64,000 nucleotides of DNA from Lethocerus indicus (taxonomy: Eukaryota; Arthropoda; Insecta; Hemiptera; Belostomatidae). How positions within the stretch are numbered: position 1 is the first letter of the stretch; every line of letters begins with the position of its first letter. The DNA is taken from NCBI GenBank assembly GCA_019843655.1, contig JACDQD010000103.1, positions 4,836,001-4,900,000 on the forward strand, given 5' to 3'. The notes under the pieces are model-generated. The model was not told the origin of the DNA. It saw only the letters and a program-made list of their open reading frames with translations, and did not search any database. Positions 31,970-44,500 of the stretch are shown piece after piece. The position numbers were made by a program, and so were the translations under genes.

Positions 31970-33370
31970 TTTTTTTTTTAACTTTTATTTTTGCACAATC
32001 AACTTATACAGTTAGGGTGCAATTGATAAATGTATTTATGTCGCGTGATAGTCTTGAAAAAGAAACCACCCAGTGATGGCGCTTTTGACATGATTTAACT
32101 ACTGCCCGAGGTGATCTCTGGGCCAGTGGCGTTTAAGCCGTCGTGGTGGGGATAGTGGATGGGTAGAAGAGGAAAGGGACTGAACGAGTGGGTTTGGATG
32201 TGGGGAGAGGCGGGAGTGGAAGTTAAGGAAGCGTGATTTTGCGACTTCGTCAACTGTCGGTATGTTGAGGTCATTATGGATTGTTTGGTTAGAAACATAC
32301 CAGGGAGCATTAAGGATGGTACGAAGGACTTTTGATTGGAATCTCTGGATGCGGACGATGGTGGATTTCTTAGCGGAACCCCATAGCTCTATTCCGTAAG
32401 TCCATGTCGGTTTTAAAATGGTTTTGTATATTGTAAGTTTGTTGTCTACTGTCAGTTTTGATGTCTTTTTCAATAGAGGTCTCAGCAGTCAAAATTTGCG
32501 GTTGAGGTCTGTTCTTTTGAGACGCGTATGGGGGTTCCACGTGAGTCTTTTGTCTATGTAGAGTCCCAGGTAGCGAGCCTGGTGTTGGATGGGAATAGGA
32601 GCATTGTTGAACTGAACAGGAGGGCAGGGCTGTCGCCGTAGTGTGAAGGTGATGTGAGTAGACTTAGAGCTATTCACCTCCACCCTCCACAGTTTGCACC
32701 AGGACTGGGTGTTGGAAAGGTGCTCTTGGAGTCTGCTAGTTATAGTTGAGGGATTTTTGTCGGATGTGAGGATGCAAGTGTCGTCAGCGAATGTGGCGAG
32801 GACTGAAGAGGGATGTGTGGGTATATCTGAGACATATATCGTATAGAGTAGTGGGCCTAGGACGCTAGGCCAGGACTAGGACAGACGCTTCGACCGAACA
32901 GTAGTCGGATAGCACTTGGCCTGCTTAACTCTGAAGAACCTGTCCTCAAGGTAGGATTTGAGGATGAGGTAATATGTGTTTAGAAGGATACTTTTCAGCT
33001 TGAACAGTAACCCGGGGTGCCACACTCGATCGAATGCTTCTGCAACATCGAGAAAGACACCACCGCAGTACTGTCCAAGCTCCAGTGCAGAGGAGATCTC
33101 GTCTACAACGCGGAAGCACTGCTGGATGGTAGAGTGTTGCGATCTGAAGCCAAATTGATGGTTAGGAATTATGTTTGAGGAATCGATGATTGGAAGGAGT
33201 CGTTTTAAAAGGATTCTCTCAAAGATTTTTGAGAGTAATGATAAAAGGCTTATTGGCCTGTAGGAGGACGGTTCAAAAGGACGTTTGTTAGGTTTAGGGA
33301 TTAGTTTTATTAGGGAGAACTTCCAAAGGATTGGGAAATAGGTGGTTTGCATTATGCTATTGTAAAGGTA
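31970..33370 (-). mobile_element. 5'-truncated Jockey-clade non-LTR retrotransposon
   Basis: A ~1.4 kb minus-strand LINE copy. From its 3' end: poly(A) tail (T run 31970-31979 on the + strand), ~120-bp 3'UTR, then ORF2 from its TAG stop (32099-32101) back into the fingers region of the reverse transcriptase, where the copy is truncated. It is bounded by TTGCAAGAA at both ends. Established knowledge: 5' truncation, a short A tail and small target-site duplications are the usual products of target-primed reverse transcription. The ORF2 content and C-terminal NAPWYV...DLNIPTV block are typical of the Jockey clade. Most of ORF2 (endonuclease) and any ORF1 are missing, so the copy cannot move itself. 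Confidence 0.9.
32099..33370 (-). pseudogene. Jockey ORF2 reverse transcriptase fragment with nonsense codons
   Basis: The single minus-strand frame covers the C-terminal half of a Jockey-type reverse transcriptase. In order it shows KLIPKPNK and SYRPISLLSLLSKIFERIL, then HQFGFRSQHSTIQQ, motif A as VFLDVAEAFDRVWHPGLL (about 33005-33060), a damaged motif B region ending in SVLGPLLYTIYVSDI, the catalytic FADD (32780-32791), RYLGLYIDKRLTWNPH, and a tail with WTYGIELWG, NAPWYVSNQTIHNDLNIPT and RRLKRHWPRDHLGQ. All pieces share one frame. It is interrupted by a TAG where the GVPQGSVLGP motif should be (near 32876) and a TGA after LNRKF (near 32488). The catalytic Asp pair survives, but the stops and the missing N-terminal half make this a dead copy. 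Confidence 0.92.
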
Positions 33371-33379
33371 TTGCAAGAA
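33371..33379. repeat. Target-site duplication, 5' side of Jockey copy
   Basis: TTGCAAGAA matches 31961-31969 exactly and marks where the truncated 5' end of the LINE joins genomic DNA. The flanking bases differ, which limits the duplication to 9 bp. Confidence 0.7.
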
Positions 33380-36300
33380 GTACTCCTAACAAATCTGGGC
33401 TCTGAAATAAATTCTGAACTTATTTTAAAGAAATGCATATTTATACATAATTGCTTATACATAACTAAAACATGCATTTTGTGTATCTGCGAGAATATCT
33501 CCATTCTTCAACAAATAATATAAAAATGAATAATTACTAGAATTTGTTTATTGTAATTGTAATGACTTGATACTCATTTCGGGACGGCTGAACGAATTCC
33601 GTGGGTCGATTTTAAAACCACAATTTAGACGCTTTTACATAACGTACCGAATCCCAAGAAAGGTACTCTGATCTAGAATAATCTCGTTCCAGTACTACAT
33701 TTAAAATTATGTAAGCATGAATTAAAGTATAACAAATTTATTTTCGCGGCAGATTCCATGGAAATTTTGTAATTTAATTTTCTGTGTCTCTGCTTCACTT
33801 TTAAAACAAACTCAGTTTTTATTGAAAAGGAAGTATGAAAAACAATATGCTAACTGTGCCATTTTTGGAAACTGTAATTCAAATCGAATTATAAATTAAA
33901 AACTCATACCTTGACATGTACAGATAAGATGGGAGAAACAAAAATTAATTTTAATCTCTTGTTGGAAGTTTTAATTTTCAGTTGATTGCAAAATTTCCGT
34001 GCGTTAATAACAATCGAGGATCGAAATCCCCCCTACCATCGTCCCAATTTTTATTCCGCTCGTTCAACTCGAAGTGATTCAAGTGGGAAATTCCGGGTAA
34101 AAAGTGCAAGGTAATTAACGGGAAATAAAAACTTGAAACATTGTCCTAAGTAAGATTGCAGTTAATTAGCTTTTATAGACTTGAGGTGGACCGCGAAGCC
34201 AGAGTTTTAATGAAAAACTTTGAAAGTACCCAAGTTATAAAATACGTTATAAAATAACGAGTATATGACGACGTTTCTCCAGGCATGTGTGAATTTTAGC
34301 TAGTATCAGAGCTGAATTATAAATGTAATATATAAACGTTATATATAAAATAACAAGTTATATATAAAATATAACGTTATAAGTTTATCATAACTTATAA
34401 CTGTTTATGGATTAATATTTCCAGGATTATATAGGAAAACTATTTTTAAATTTATTTCTAAATTTCTTATTATCTTTGATTTGGTCGTTTCTGTGCAGCA
34501 GTGTAAGAATTTTATTAAAAAACATTTTCATTACCAGAAAATTTGTAATCTGTACGATATTATGATGACATAGCAAAATAATTGAGAGTAATCACTGTAT
34601 ACTTTAGCATGATTCTTCTGATCTCCTGATTCGCTAGTGACAAACAAGGGGTTGTTACAAACAGGAGTAAAAGTAATGATTATTCAAAACCTAAATTATA
34701 TTAATAAGTAATAAAGCGTTTAATGAATTGAATTGAATGAAAGAGCTCGTTCAAGCAGAAATGCAAACATTGAAACTGTGATATATATACTCCTTTTAAA
34801 TAGTCCATATCACTCAATAATGTGAAATTAGAATGACTGCGAGGTGGAGTACTTTGTTTCATGCACGATAGTGTTTCACACTATGTGCCTACACAAATTA
34901 AACCTTGTTGAGAATTATAAAAAATTGCTTCGGGCCTTGTATTCAATTTAATGAGACTGGGTCTCCATTAACTTCGGGACACTTTTGGACCGACGTCCGT
35001 TGAAAATGAATGGGATTCATAAATCCGTTTCCGAAGAAATGGGGTAAAGTGTCTAGGTATTGATTCGGTCATTCATGGCCTGAAATGAATGATTCATTGA
35101 ATGGGAACCGGAGGCGGTCGATCGTCGGCGGAGATTCATTGGTATTCAGCCTGGAGCTAGCCCCCCTCCACTCCACAAGCCCAGACGGACGGATCCCTCC
35201 TAAGCCCCAGAGATGTGTCTTCCTCGGACCCATCTAGTCTACCCTTTCAGTGCTCTGAAACGAGCCCAAAGTCTCATCGCCCCGCCAAGTTACCTACTTA
35301 TGTCGGACATCTTGATTCCGGACCCAACTATATTATCTGTAAGATTACATACTGACAACCGATGAAACGGTCTGATGATTTTGGGGCGGACGCATTCGTC
35401 TGACATCGCTAATTTACTGGCCGCATGCTGTTGACGATGGCGAGAGAACGAAACTGCAAATTCCAGTAGGGAAAAGTTGAACATGATAGATCAAAACGGA
35501 TCACCAAACCTCGTGGTCATCTAATTGTTTTTAATAACCATCAATTTTTTGCTTACTTGTTTTATTTAAATTTCCGTTTTCATTACAATTGGGCACCTAT
35601 TTAACACACTATTTTTTTAAATTTAAATTGCACACCAAACATAATACAAGCCGATTGTTAAAGTTTCCCCTTTAAAACCTTCAATTGCATCCTGTTTATT
35701 TTTAATTACTGGAATCGCAATGAGCCCGAGTGTAAACGAACTCCGTTGCCCTCCCGACGTTTTCCATTTCAGTTTTCTTGTTAAGAATTTGTTAAATTCC
35801 TCGCTTCTTCTATGCGCCTTCTATAATTTGAAGTCGGCTAAAATAAACAACCGCAGTAGAAACAGTCTGGGTTTTCGTAGATCGTTATTCACCTTATGCC
35901 GCATTCTAGTTCTCGCTGAATGGGACTTGCATCACAAACAAAAACTATGTAATTTCAAGTCTACGAAAATTGTTTCATTCATTTCATGCATTTCATTATA
36001 AATTTCAAGAAGTATCCTCCAGCCGCCTCGACCCCTGCCTTCATCGGCGATATTCGGCCAGCAATTTTGTGAGTTTTTTCCTGAGACCAGAGAGAACTGT
36101 TATTTTGTGAAACGAATGTGAGTTGGTGAGCGGTGGTATGATCTGTGCAGACCATTAAGCATGAGGCCAATTAAAACGTTCGACGACGGAGCGCAGATTT
36201 TATACCACTCGGGGGAATTGGGAAGACGAGGAGAAGGAGGACACCTAATTGCCCCTAAAGGTCAAACAGGGCAGCCCACAGACACTTCCTCCTTCACAGC

Positions 36301-39300
36301 CCCCGCACAAAACCATCAACCGTTAAATAGTCTCCTCTTTAACTGTTCCCTAGTGGACACCTAACTTTTCAGATCAGAAGCAAGATAAGATTTTTTTAAC
36401 TGCCTCATTGCTCATATAAAAACAAATGCTGTGGTAATCATTTACCACGAAACCAAGGGGATTAAAATATTTTTTCTTGCTAAGAGATGCACCAAAAAAA
36501 GTTGATATTGAGAATTAGATGGATATAATTCATCCTTGAAGATAGTAAGGATACCTATCTGCTTTTGATAATTGACAACATCAATAACACTAATCAATAA
36601 AAGTACTAATATTCTACACAATAGCACTGATCTACTGCCGTCTTAACTTATGCAAAATGACGTAAAAGAGCGCCACAGTAGACTGTAAGAAAAACTAAAT
36701 AGTCAGGAAAGGTTTCACCAATGAGATGGGAATAGAGTAAATGTTGCCTTTGGTTAACTCTTAAGCCATTAACTCTTATCCCATCGTAGATTGCCTCGAA
36801 ATCTCCCTCCTTTACTCCCGGCCGTCGGTAAATGGTGAAGTTACCCTATCTCGCCCCACTCAACGCCAAGTAGGCGCGTGAAAGCACAACACACCATCCT
36901 TTCGCTCAGCCTATAAACTCTGCTGGAATCAATTCGGGACTAACTTCGACTCGGTGCAATTTGAGCAGTTCACGCCCCGAGGTATAGAATTAACTATCTT
37001 TAAAGGCGCAAAACATTTTAAATTTCGAATTGAAGCATCCCGAACTTAGTGCCCAGGTCGGTTGGTTTAAGCCAGGCGCCACTTTAACGGTTAAGCCATG
37101 CAAATTTTCTGCCTGCAATGAATTCCCCGACGCCTCTACTTCGTAAGTACGTACGCGATACCGTAGTTTTTTCGATCACCAAATCGAGGCCATTAGCTCA
37201 TCATGTATTTTTACGTGTATGCGTTTATTATATATGTATAAAGGAATGAAAGAATCTGTAAATTTGTAACATTTATTGTCCCCAGACTTTCTAATATCCA
37301 ATAATTCGTTGTACCGTGAAACATAAGACCCCTGTCAGTTAGACAATTTGAAAATCCTATAGCCTAATTAGGTAAGAATCATTATTATTAAAATGGAAAC
37401 CTCGAGTAGAAGTTCGTTACCGTTTCCTATCGTGTGCTATTATGTATCTTGTGCTATTATGGAACCGTAAATGGCTAACCGATACTAAACGAAGAGCATG
37501 GCTACAAGTACTCAACACTGATTAAACCGGATAGCTAAAGTCGTTCTGACGGAAGTTCACCAGAATGCGTGAGTGCAGTCGGCCGGCCGTAATGCCGCGG
37601 TTATTTCGCCTTCTAATCAAGAGAAAAGTGCCGCCCGGGGTTCCAAAGTTTTGATGTAATTTTAGCGAACCCTATTTCCCGGCGGGAGAACGCGAAAGGT
37701 GAAACCCCCTCTTATCTCTCCGACAGAATACACTCTCCTCCCCCCTAATTATTATTACTAGCGGATTCCGGGCCCGAGTTGATTCCGGTTTAATATCATT
37801 TTCCACCTGGATAACATTTCCTTACTCTTACATCGGAGATTATTGCGGATTTCGGCGGCAAGGAGTTGTCCAAGAAGGGGACGAGCGATATTTTAACGAA
37901 ATGAGTTCCCCGAAAGCCATGCGTAATTTTAACATTATGCTGGAGACAATAGCGCTAATGGGATAGGAAGTTCATTGGGACCCCTGAAATGTAATTCTAG
38001 AATAGGAATGATTCTCTAATTTTCAGTATAACATAATTTAATGTGTTTCATCCGGAGTATAAATTAAATTAATTTAAGACACCCGTTACTTGCTTATGAT
38101 GCATATCCGTTTTTTTTGCTTCGAAATTAAACTTCCATAAAATACCTATATAAATGTTCAATATCTATTGGAATACGTTTTTGCGTTTTTGTCTCTCTAT
38201 TTTATTTGAATAACAACCTAATCCTCATTCGAATTTAAAACCTGGTAGTTCTGCCCGAAAGAACTGGGCAACAAACAATAAAAGGGGTCCGAAAAGGCGC
38301 ATCCCCATTAATACGGAGAAACGTTCCGCCGGATGATTTACAGATCTCGGAAAGTGGACTGGGCTGGCCCATAATTTCTGCGAGGGGGGAGGGAGGTGCG
38401 CGCCATTAGAAGATGATCTACGGAGGTCGAGAAAGAAAGTGGGAGTGGGCCGGGCGCGGATTAGTGTCCAGACGGGCCGACACATAGCACTAATGAAATA
38501 ATGCCGATTTAACGGTCCGGTCAGAGACTCCCTTATGATTACACGTGGACGTGACCCGCCCGGACGAGTCCCGCCTCTGAGAAAGAAATAAATACTCGTC
38601 CTTTTTCCAAAGCTACGCACGCCCTTTAAAACTGACGTCGCAAAATCAGAGAAAACATTTTTTGTGAAGTTACGCGAAATATGGGATAGCCTCTCTATAG
38701 TCATCAAGGTAATTTCAACCACTCTCTATTTGGACATTTTATTTTAATACAATAAATAGTAATAATGTCGACAGTTTTATGTATTCACAGTTCCATACGT
38801 AATCCGATTTTCAGTCTGAATCCTTGGCGGCATTAAAGAATTGATCTGCTGGATAATTTCGGCCTGGGAATATTCTAAATAGTGTCGACAAACTGATCGG
38901 GAAACACTGCATATTATTCGTCATAGAGCGGTGATATTTTGAATAATTTCCGGGTCCCCGATTAAGAGCATTTACTGGGGAATTGTTAGACGCCGTTTTG
39001 GTCGCTTCATCCCCCGTGGAAGTGTCAATTAAAGGAGCGGACTAAGCGACCCGGAGGACAGTGTGCTCACTGTTGTCCTTCACCGGGGGCTTAATGGGGG
39101 TCCTCTCCCGAATCCCCAATTGGACTTAATAGCGGCCCCGGGCTTACCTTGCCCTCCTGTCACCCACCCTAGCCCCAACTGGGATAAACTCCTGCCGTCC
39201 TCCTCCATATTTTGAGCTTAAATGTTAAACATCTTGTTTTATTTATATTTAGGCAATTAACACGGTAACGTTTGCTTATAATTCGAATTGGTACATACGC

Positions 39301-41127
39301 AAATAATGTGCTTTGTATTTAAATAATAAATATGAAATATTTTGTTTCATTTTTATAATACTCTATAGAAAGTAGAGGCATACCAGCAATGGATATTCGA
39401 ACTGGAAGTATCATTGATTCTTCCACCGTTGACAACTTATTTAAGGGGGTTGCTGATGCGTAGAGTATAAGACAAGTATAAGAGAAAGAGGGAGTGACCG
39501 AAGTTTCATTCTTGCTCGATTAAGACGGGGATTTCCCAACTCAATTTCCCTACCGGAATGTTAAACTAGTTCTGCGTGTTCCAAATTTCAAGAAATGCTC
39601 TGAGTCTTGGAACTTAGGGGACGTTTGGTAATAACAGAATTCCGTTTTTATGGATAAAGATATCTTCAACATTTATGTTATTAATATATTTAGTGTTTCG
39701 TTTTTATGATTTCTCATTCTTCCTATTACTTATATTATAGTCGTTCGTGATCATATTTGAATCAGAAATTAATAATGTTAGTTTGATTGGTTCATTCAAT
39801 ATATAAATCTTAACCATTCATAGACAGCGCATCATGTTTAGGTTAATTTTAAAATTGTTGCTACAGTTCTAATATAACTGGTGAGAATTACTATTCTTCC
39901 TTCGGAGGAACTTGCACTGGCGCAATTGTCATCTACCATAACGTGGGCCAGTCGTTTTAAACTTTTAAAACCCCGGCACTTTCCGGTCGGTACTGAATTT
40001 ATAGTGAGCTCAACAACCACAGCCGAACGCTCGTCCCGGAAGTGGCCCACGTCAATCGCCCCGCGTTTCCCAGAAACTTGACGCTGGGAAAAAGCTGGAA
40101 ACTGACGCGGGCAGTCATAGAATATTGATACTGACCTGAGCACGCCGCCGGCAATCCATGGTATATTCTATATTTATGAAATATAAAGTCGAATCGTGAA
40201 ACTTAAAAAATGAAATGTTTCCTCTACATTTAATTAAGATCTCCAAGCGGAGAAACGCTTTGGCATTATCACAAAATCCGATGTTTAAAAATATCACAAA
40301 GGAATAATTATTATTTCTTAATTTATTGATTGTATAGCGAGACATGTATTGGGAATTACCTTGGTTCCTGAAGAAGATGTATACCATTCGGAGATTGGAA
40401 CTCGATTGTCCCTCGGACACCTCGGCCCATTATCTCATAAATCTTAGATTAACTTAGCATTAACGACGTCGTATTTGGATTAGATAGTGAGTTTTTTCTC
40501 TGCGTGTACGTTCCGTCCGTTGTTGCGTGCGCGTAAAAAAGAAAACAAAACAAATAACTTCAGTTTACGAGATGTTCAAGATACGAGATAGTACAATTTG
40601 CGTGACTCGGGCCTACACGTTTTTCAACTTCACGATTAAAATTTGTTTATCCGAAGCCATCAAGACAGTATAGAGATCGATTGTAAATAAACTCTCATAA
40701 ATATCTCAATAACTATTGCGTTGTACCGAAAGTATCAAAAATTCAATAAGAACTTATTATAATTTACAGCAACATTCAAATTTATTTAGACCTATTAAAA
40801 TTCCATTAATAAATATTTATAATATATTTCTATAACATTGGCGACTGGAATATTTATATTCCTAAATACGTGTCCTAAATAAACCTAATTTTAAAAAACA
40901 AAATACAAATAATTCCGCTTTCTTGGCAGACTTTTTAAATAATGAAATAGAAGCTGAGCGGTGTTCGTGTCCGGGTACCGGCCAGCGGAAAGTAGTTCCA
41001 GCTTTATTCGGCCGTTTTTCCGGCTCCGATCAAACGGGCGGTCGGGTGGGCGACCGGCCCTACGTCGAAACGTGAAACAGCAAACGAGTCAACCGTTGAT
41101 CAAAGCCTGCCAGAGACAAAGTGCAAT
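33380..41127. other. AT-rich non-coding DNA
   Basis: No supported gene. Open frames up to 165 codons (38225-38722, minus) lack motifs. A cluster of TATAACGTTATA-like palindromes lies at about 34228-34405. Modestly CpG-rich blocks occur near 37560-37900, 38330-38580 and 38990-39180. Confidence 0.55.
34228..34405. repeat. Cluster of AT palindromes (ATAACGTTATA family)
   Basis: Within ~180 bp the motif GTTATAAAAT/ACGTTATA and its complement recur several times (for example TACGTTATAAAATAACG, AACGTTATATATAAAATAAC, ATATAACGTTATAAG, CATAACTTATAAC). The region can fold into alternative hairpins. It may be degenerate simple sequence or the ends of a small unrecognised element. Confidence 0.5.
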
Positions 41128-41335
41128 AGAGAGAGAGAGAGAGGGAGAGGAGAGGGAGAGGGAGAGGGAGAGGGAGAGGGAGAGGAGAGGGAGAGGGAGA
41201 GGGAGAGGGAGGGAGAGGGAGAGGGAGAGGGAGAGGAGAGGGAGAGGAGAGGGAGAGGGAGAGGAGAGGGAGAGGGAGAGGGAGAGGGAGAGGGAGAGGG
41301 AGAGGAGAGGGAGAGAGAAGAGAGAGAGAAAGAGA
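41128..41335 (+). repeat. (GGGAGA)n / GA-rich purine repeat
   Basis: About 200 bp of near-pure purine sequence built from GAGAGG and GGGAGA units with slippage variants. It opens all three frames on both strands (Arg-Glu repeats on +, Ser-Pro-Leu repeats on -), so the 100-136-codon frames across it are artefacts. Confidence 0.97.
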
Positions 41336-41482
41336 ATCGAGGTTCAAGGGTGGATGCAAGTGACGGATTGATGGGGAAATGAGCATTATTTATTTGGCAC
41401 TCTAAATACATTGCACAAATAATATTTTAAAACGAATAAACAAAGATATACTATTTGTAGCTGGCGTCAACCTGAATTATTT

Positions 41483-41485
<3 letters not shown>

Positions 41486-41539
<54 letters not shown>
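41486..41539. repeat. (TA)n microsatellite
   Basis: About 27 uninterrupted TA dinucleotides. Only ~150 bp of unique sequence separates it from the purine repeat upstream. Confidence 0.97.
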
Positions 41540-41541
<2 letters not shown>

Positions 41542-44500
41542 TAAGTAAAACTACATAACTATATATAATCCGTAAAATTTGTATACATACATTTATGTTT
41601 AAATATTTATATATACATTTTTACGTATGAAGTGGCTTCATCAATCATTCTATACTAGGCCACGAGTGATGCTGGTATTAACGCAATATTTTAAAATATC
41701 TAATAATTGTACTGTACTTTCAACAACCTTTAATTATAAATATAGCGCCCTGGTACCGAACAATAATGACCAGGGCTGAACCTGTATTTTCAATGGGATA
41801 ACCAGGTTGTAAGGTACAGGTTTAGATGTTCGGTCGGGTTCGATACTTGGGCCGTGGGACCTTTAACCTATCGGGTGTGGACTTTATTTCCCGGGAAACA
41901 GGGGCGGGCCCGCGCCTTGGCCGAACCCGGATAGCTCCCCCTCCCACCCACCACACTGCTAACGGCCTGAATTTAAATTCATGGAACTTGAACAACGACT
42001 TCGGTAACGATCCTGTCCCGGCCAGAGTACAGCGCCCACTCGCCGGGGCGTTAATGCGATCGGGGAATAGGTCGAAAACTGGAAGGGGAAACAAAACCGC
42101 TGGAAAAAGGAGGGGGATCGATTTAGAGAGAGCTGGGACAAAAATACGGCTCCGTGTGGGGAGGGTAAGTGTTAACATTTGTCTTAAATTAGGAGTACAA
42201 CTTCACCCAATAAACATAAATACCTGAGATGTTATTCCAAAGAACAAAATTAGCTTAAAATTAAATACATATTAAGAATAAATGTATCACAGTTTATATA
42301 AAGAATAAAGTACGCCGATATAAAGGATTTCCCGAAACAATTTCCCCCGACACGGAGCATAAATTACTTTCTAGTTTCATGAAAATATGCTGTTTTTTTT
42401 TTAAGTCAAGTCGCCAAATTGCAGTCAGATTATCGAAATCTGAATACGGCGACTCGACAATACTCATCTACCCGAGGTGCCCAATTCCCCCGAATATGTG
42501 AGAGGGGGATAACCACTCTGCTTTATTCGCACTGCATTTTCGAGCTCTTCTCACCATAATGAGACTGAGCCCACTTATAATGAGTAACGGCATTCGCGAA
42601 TTAATACGGCCTTCGTGAATAATATGAAAACGCGTTTATAAACTCTCAACGTTGAAATTGGTATGATCAATTAACTTGCTGTTGTTGTTCACCCACGCTT
42701 TATGCAAATTTACCTGCACATCGCTAACCACTGTAATAGAAAGTTACCATTTTCCGTTTATATATATATATAATATTTAAATATACATTCAGTAAATTAA
42801 GCGAGAATATATTATATAAATCGCACTTTCAGATTGTCTGAAATTAGTTAAAATTGATTGTTTTAATACAAAGGACTTAGTTCTTGGTATAATTTATTTG
42901 GAAATGTAATATTTGTGTCTACTGCCAATTGACGAATTGGAAATGAATTCAAAAAATACAATAGCAAGTTCCTGAATAATTATGGCTTCATATTTTTTAT
43001 CAAAATAGTATTCATATTCAAATATCCTATTGATAATATTTTATTTCGCTGCTCACAGTATTGATTATTCGGTTAGTGCCAATACATAATAATCAGACCG
43101 AAATCATACTTGCCACAAGGATAGACGCGTACTGCAATTATTAATTAAAATTGTACTTGTTATTGAAAAATGAAAACTGTGGTTGAATAAAATGTACTCT
43201 AACCAACTATTGTGATTTTAGCGGAAGGTTCATTAGTGTCATTTCATTTCGCTTACAAGAGACAGTATTTTATTGTTTCTCTATTGCGTTTATTCTGTTA
43301 TTTCATTTTTAAAATTGCCGTAGGTTGCAATTATAGTCCTTTTTTTCTAGCAAAAAAATATATACCTTATACAATATAGTGTTTTCTTGGTCATCTACTG
43401 TTAAAATAAAGACACACTTTACTGACTCACTATAAATTAATGGTGTATTATTCATTAGTGGACTGCTTATATATTATTGCATGTTCTAAAGTGGGAATTG
43501 CTATTTCGGTGGTTCATTTTAAATAAAGAAAAACTCCCTCTAATTAGAGATGGCTGTGCCGAGAGACGCCGCTCGTCAAGAACTTTGAAATCAGTAATTC
43601 AGATCTCGTTTAACTTCGTTTCATCGAAACCATAATTGGCACCCGCCTCAACAGCTGGATGATGACGCAAAAACTGTTTTCGGGGAGGGGGGAGGGGCTC
43701 CTCGTCAAGCTTTTTTAATATTTCTATTCTTTATGTGAATATATATATGCAGCAACAAACACATACATAAAAACCTATTTGTCTCATTGACTTATTAAGT
43801 CAAAGTTTCCGTTCCACGTATATCTGGAAAATCAAGTGCTTATTACTTATGGATGTTTCGGCAAAATTCCCTACAGTGGGATCGAGTTACCACCATTACT
43901 TATTTGGTTAACCCAAGAATATTGTCTAATGATTGAAATTGAATTAAGATATCATTTGATTTATATTATATAATTTCAAGAGGACACAGAAGCCGGTTTA
44001 GATTCGTGGCATATTCTTTAATCGAAGATGTTATGGTAGAAAAATACAATGTATTCTGTAGCATATCCATTTATCACGGCGAAAACACTAACAGATGTTG
44101 CATTTGTCGCTCGAATAATCCCAGGCATTAAATACTATCTGTATCTTTATATCTAAGCTTTGACAAACACAATAAATTTTCTCACCCATTCGTGTTGACT
44201 TTACCTGCACTTGGTGGTCCCTCACTTACTGTTCGACTCCACATGTGGGATTATCGACTAGTGTTTCGCTTGATACGCTTTTGCGAACCGCAAAAAAAGT
44301 GAAAAAGTGGTAATAATTTGTATAATTTTTCTGTTTAACTCACAATCAGTAGTAATACTGTGTTTGTTAAGTTGTATTGGTAGTGAAATCGTTTAGTTAG
44401 TTTCACTTACCTTTAAAAGGAATACATATATTTGTAAATTTCATGAGGCGTTCTTTTCGCCAAAAGACAATAATGTGGCGAATAATCTACCTATAAATTT

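Noticed and set aside
38225..38722. 165-codon minus-strand frame
   Set aside because: Longest non-repeat frame, but no domain, signal peptide or splice context was recognised, and the sequence composition matches neighbouring non-coding GC-richer blocks.
41060..41411. Overlapping frames of 103-136 codons rich in Arg-Glu or Ser-Pro-Leu
   Set aside because: They are translations of the GGGAGA purine repeat and its complement.
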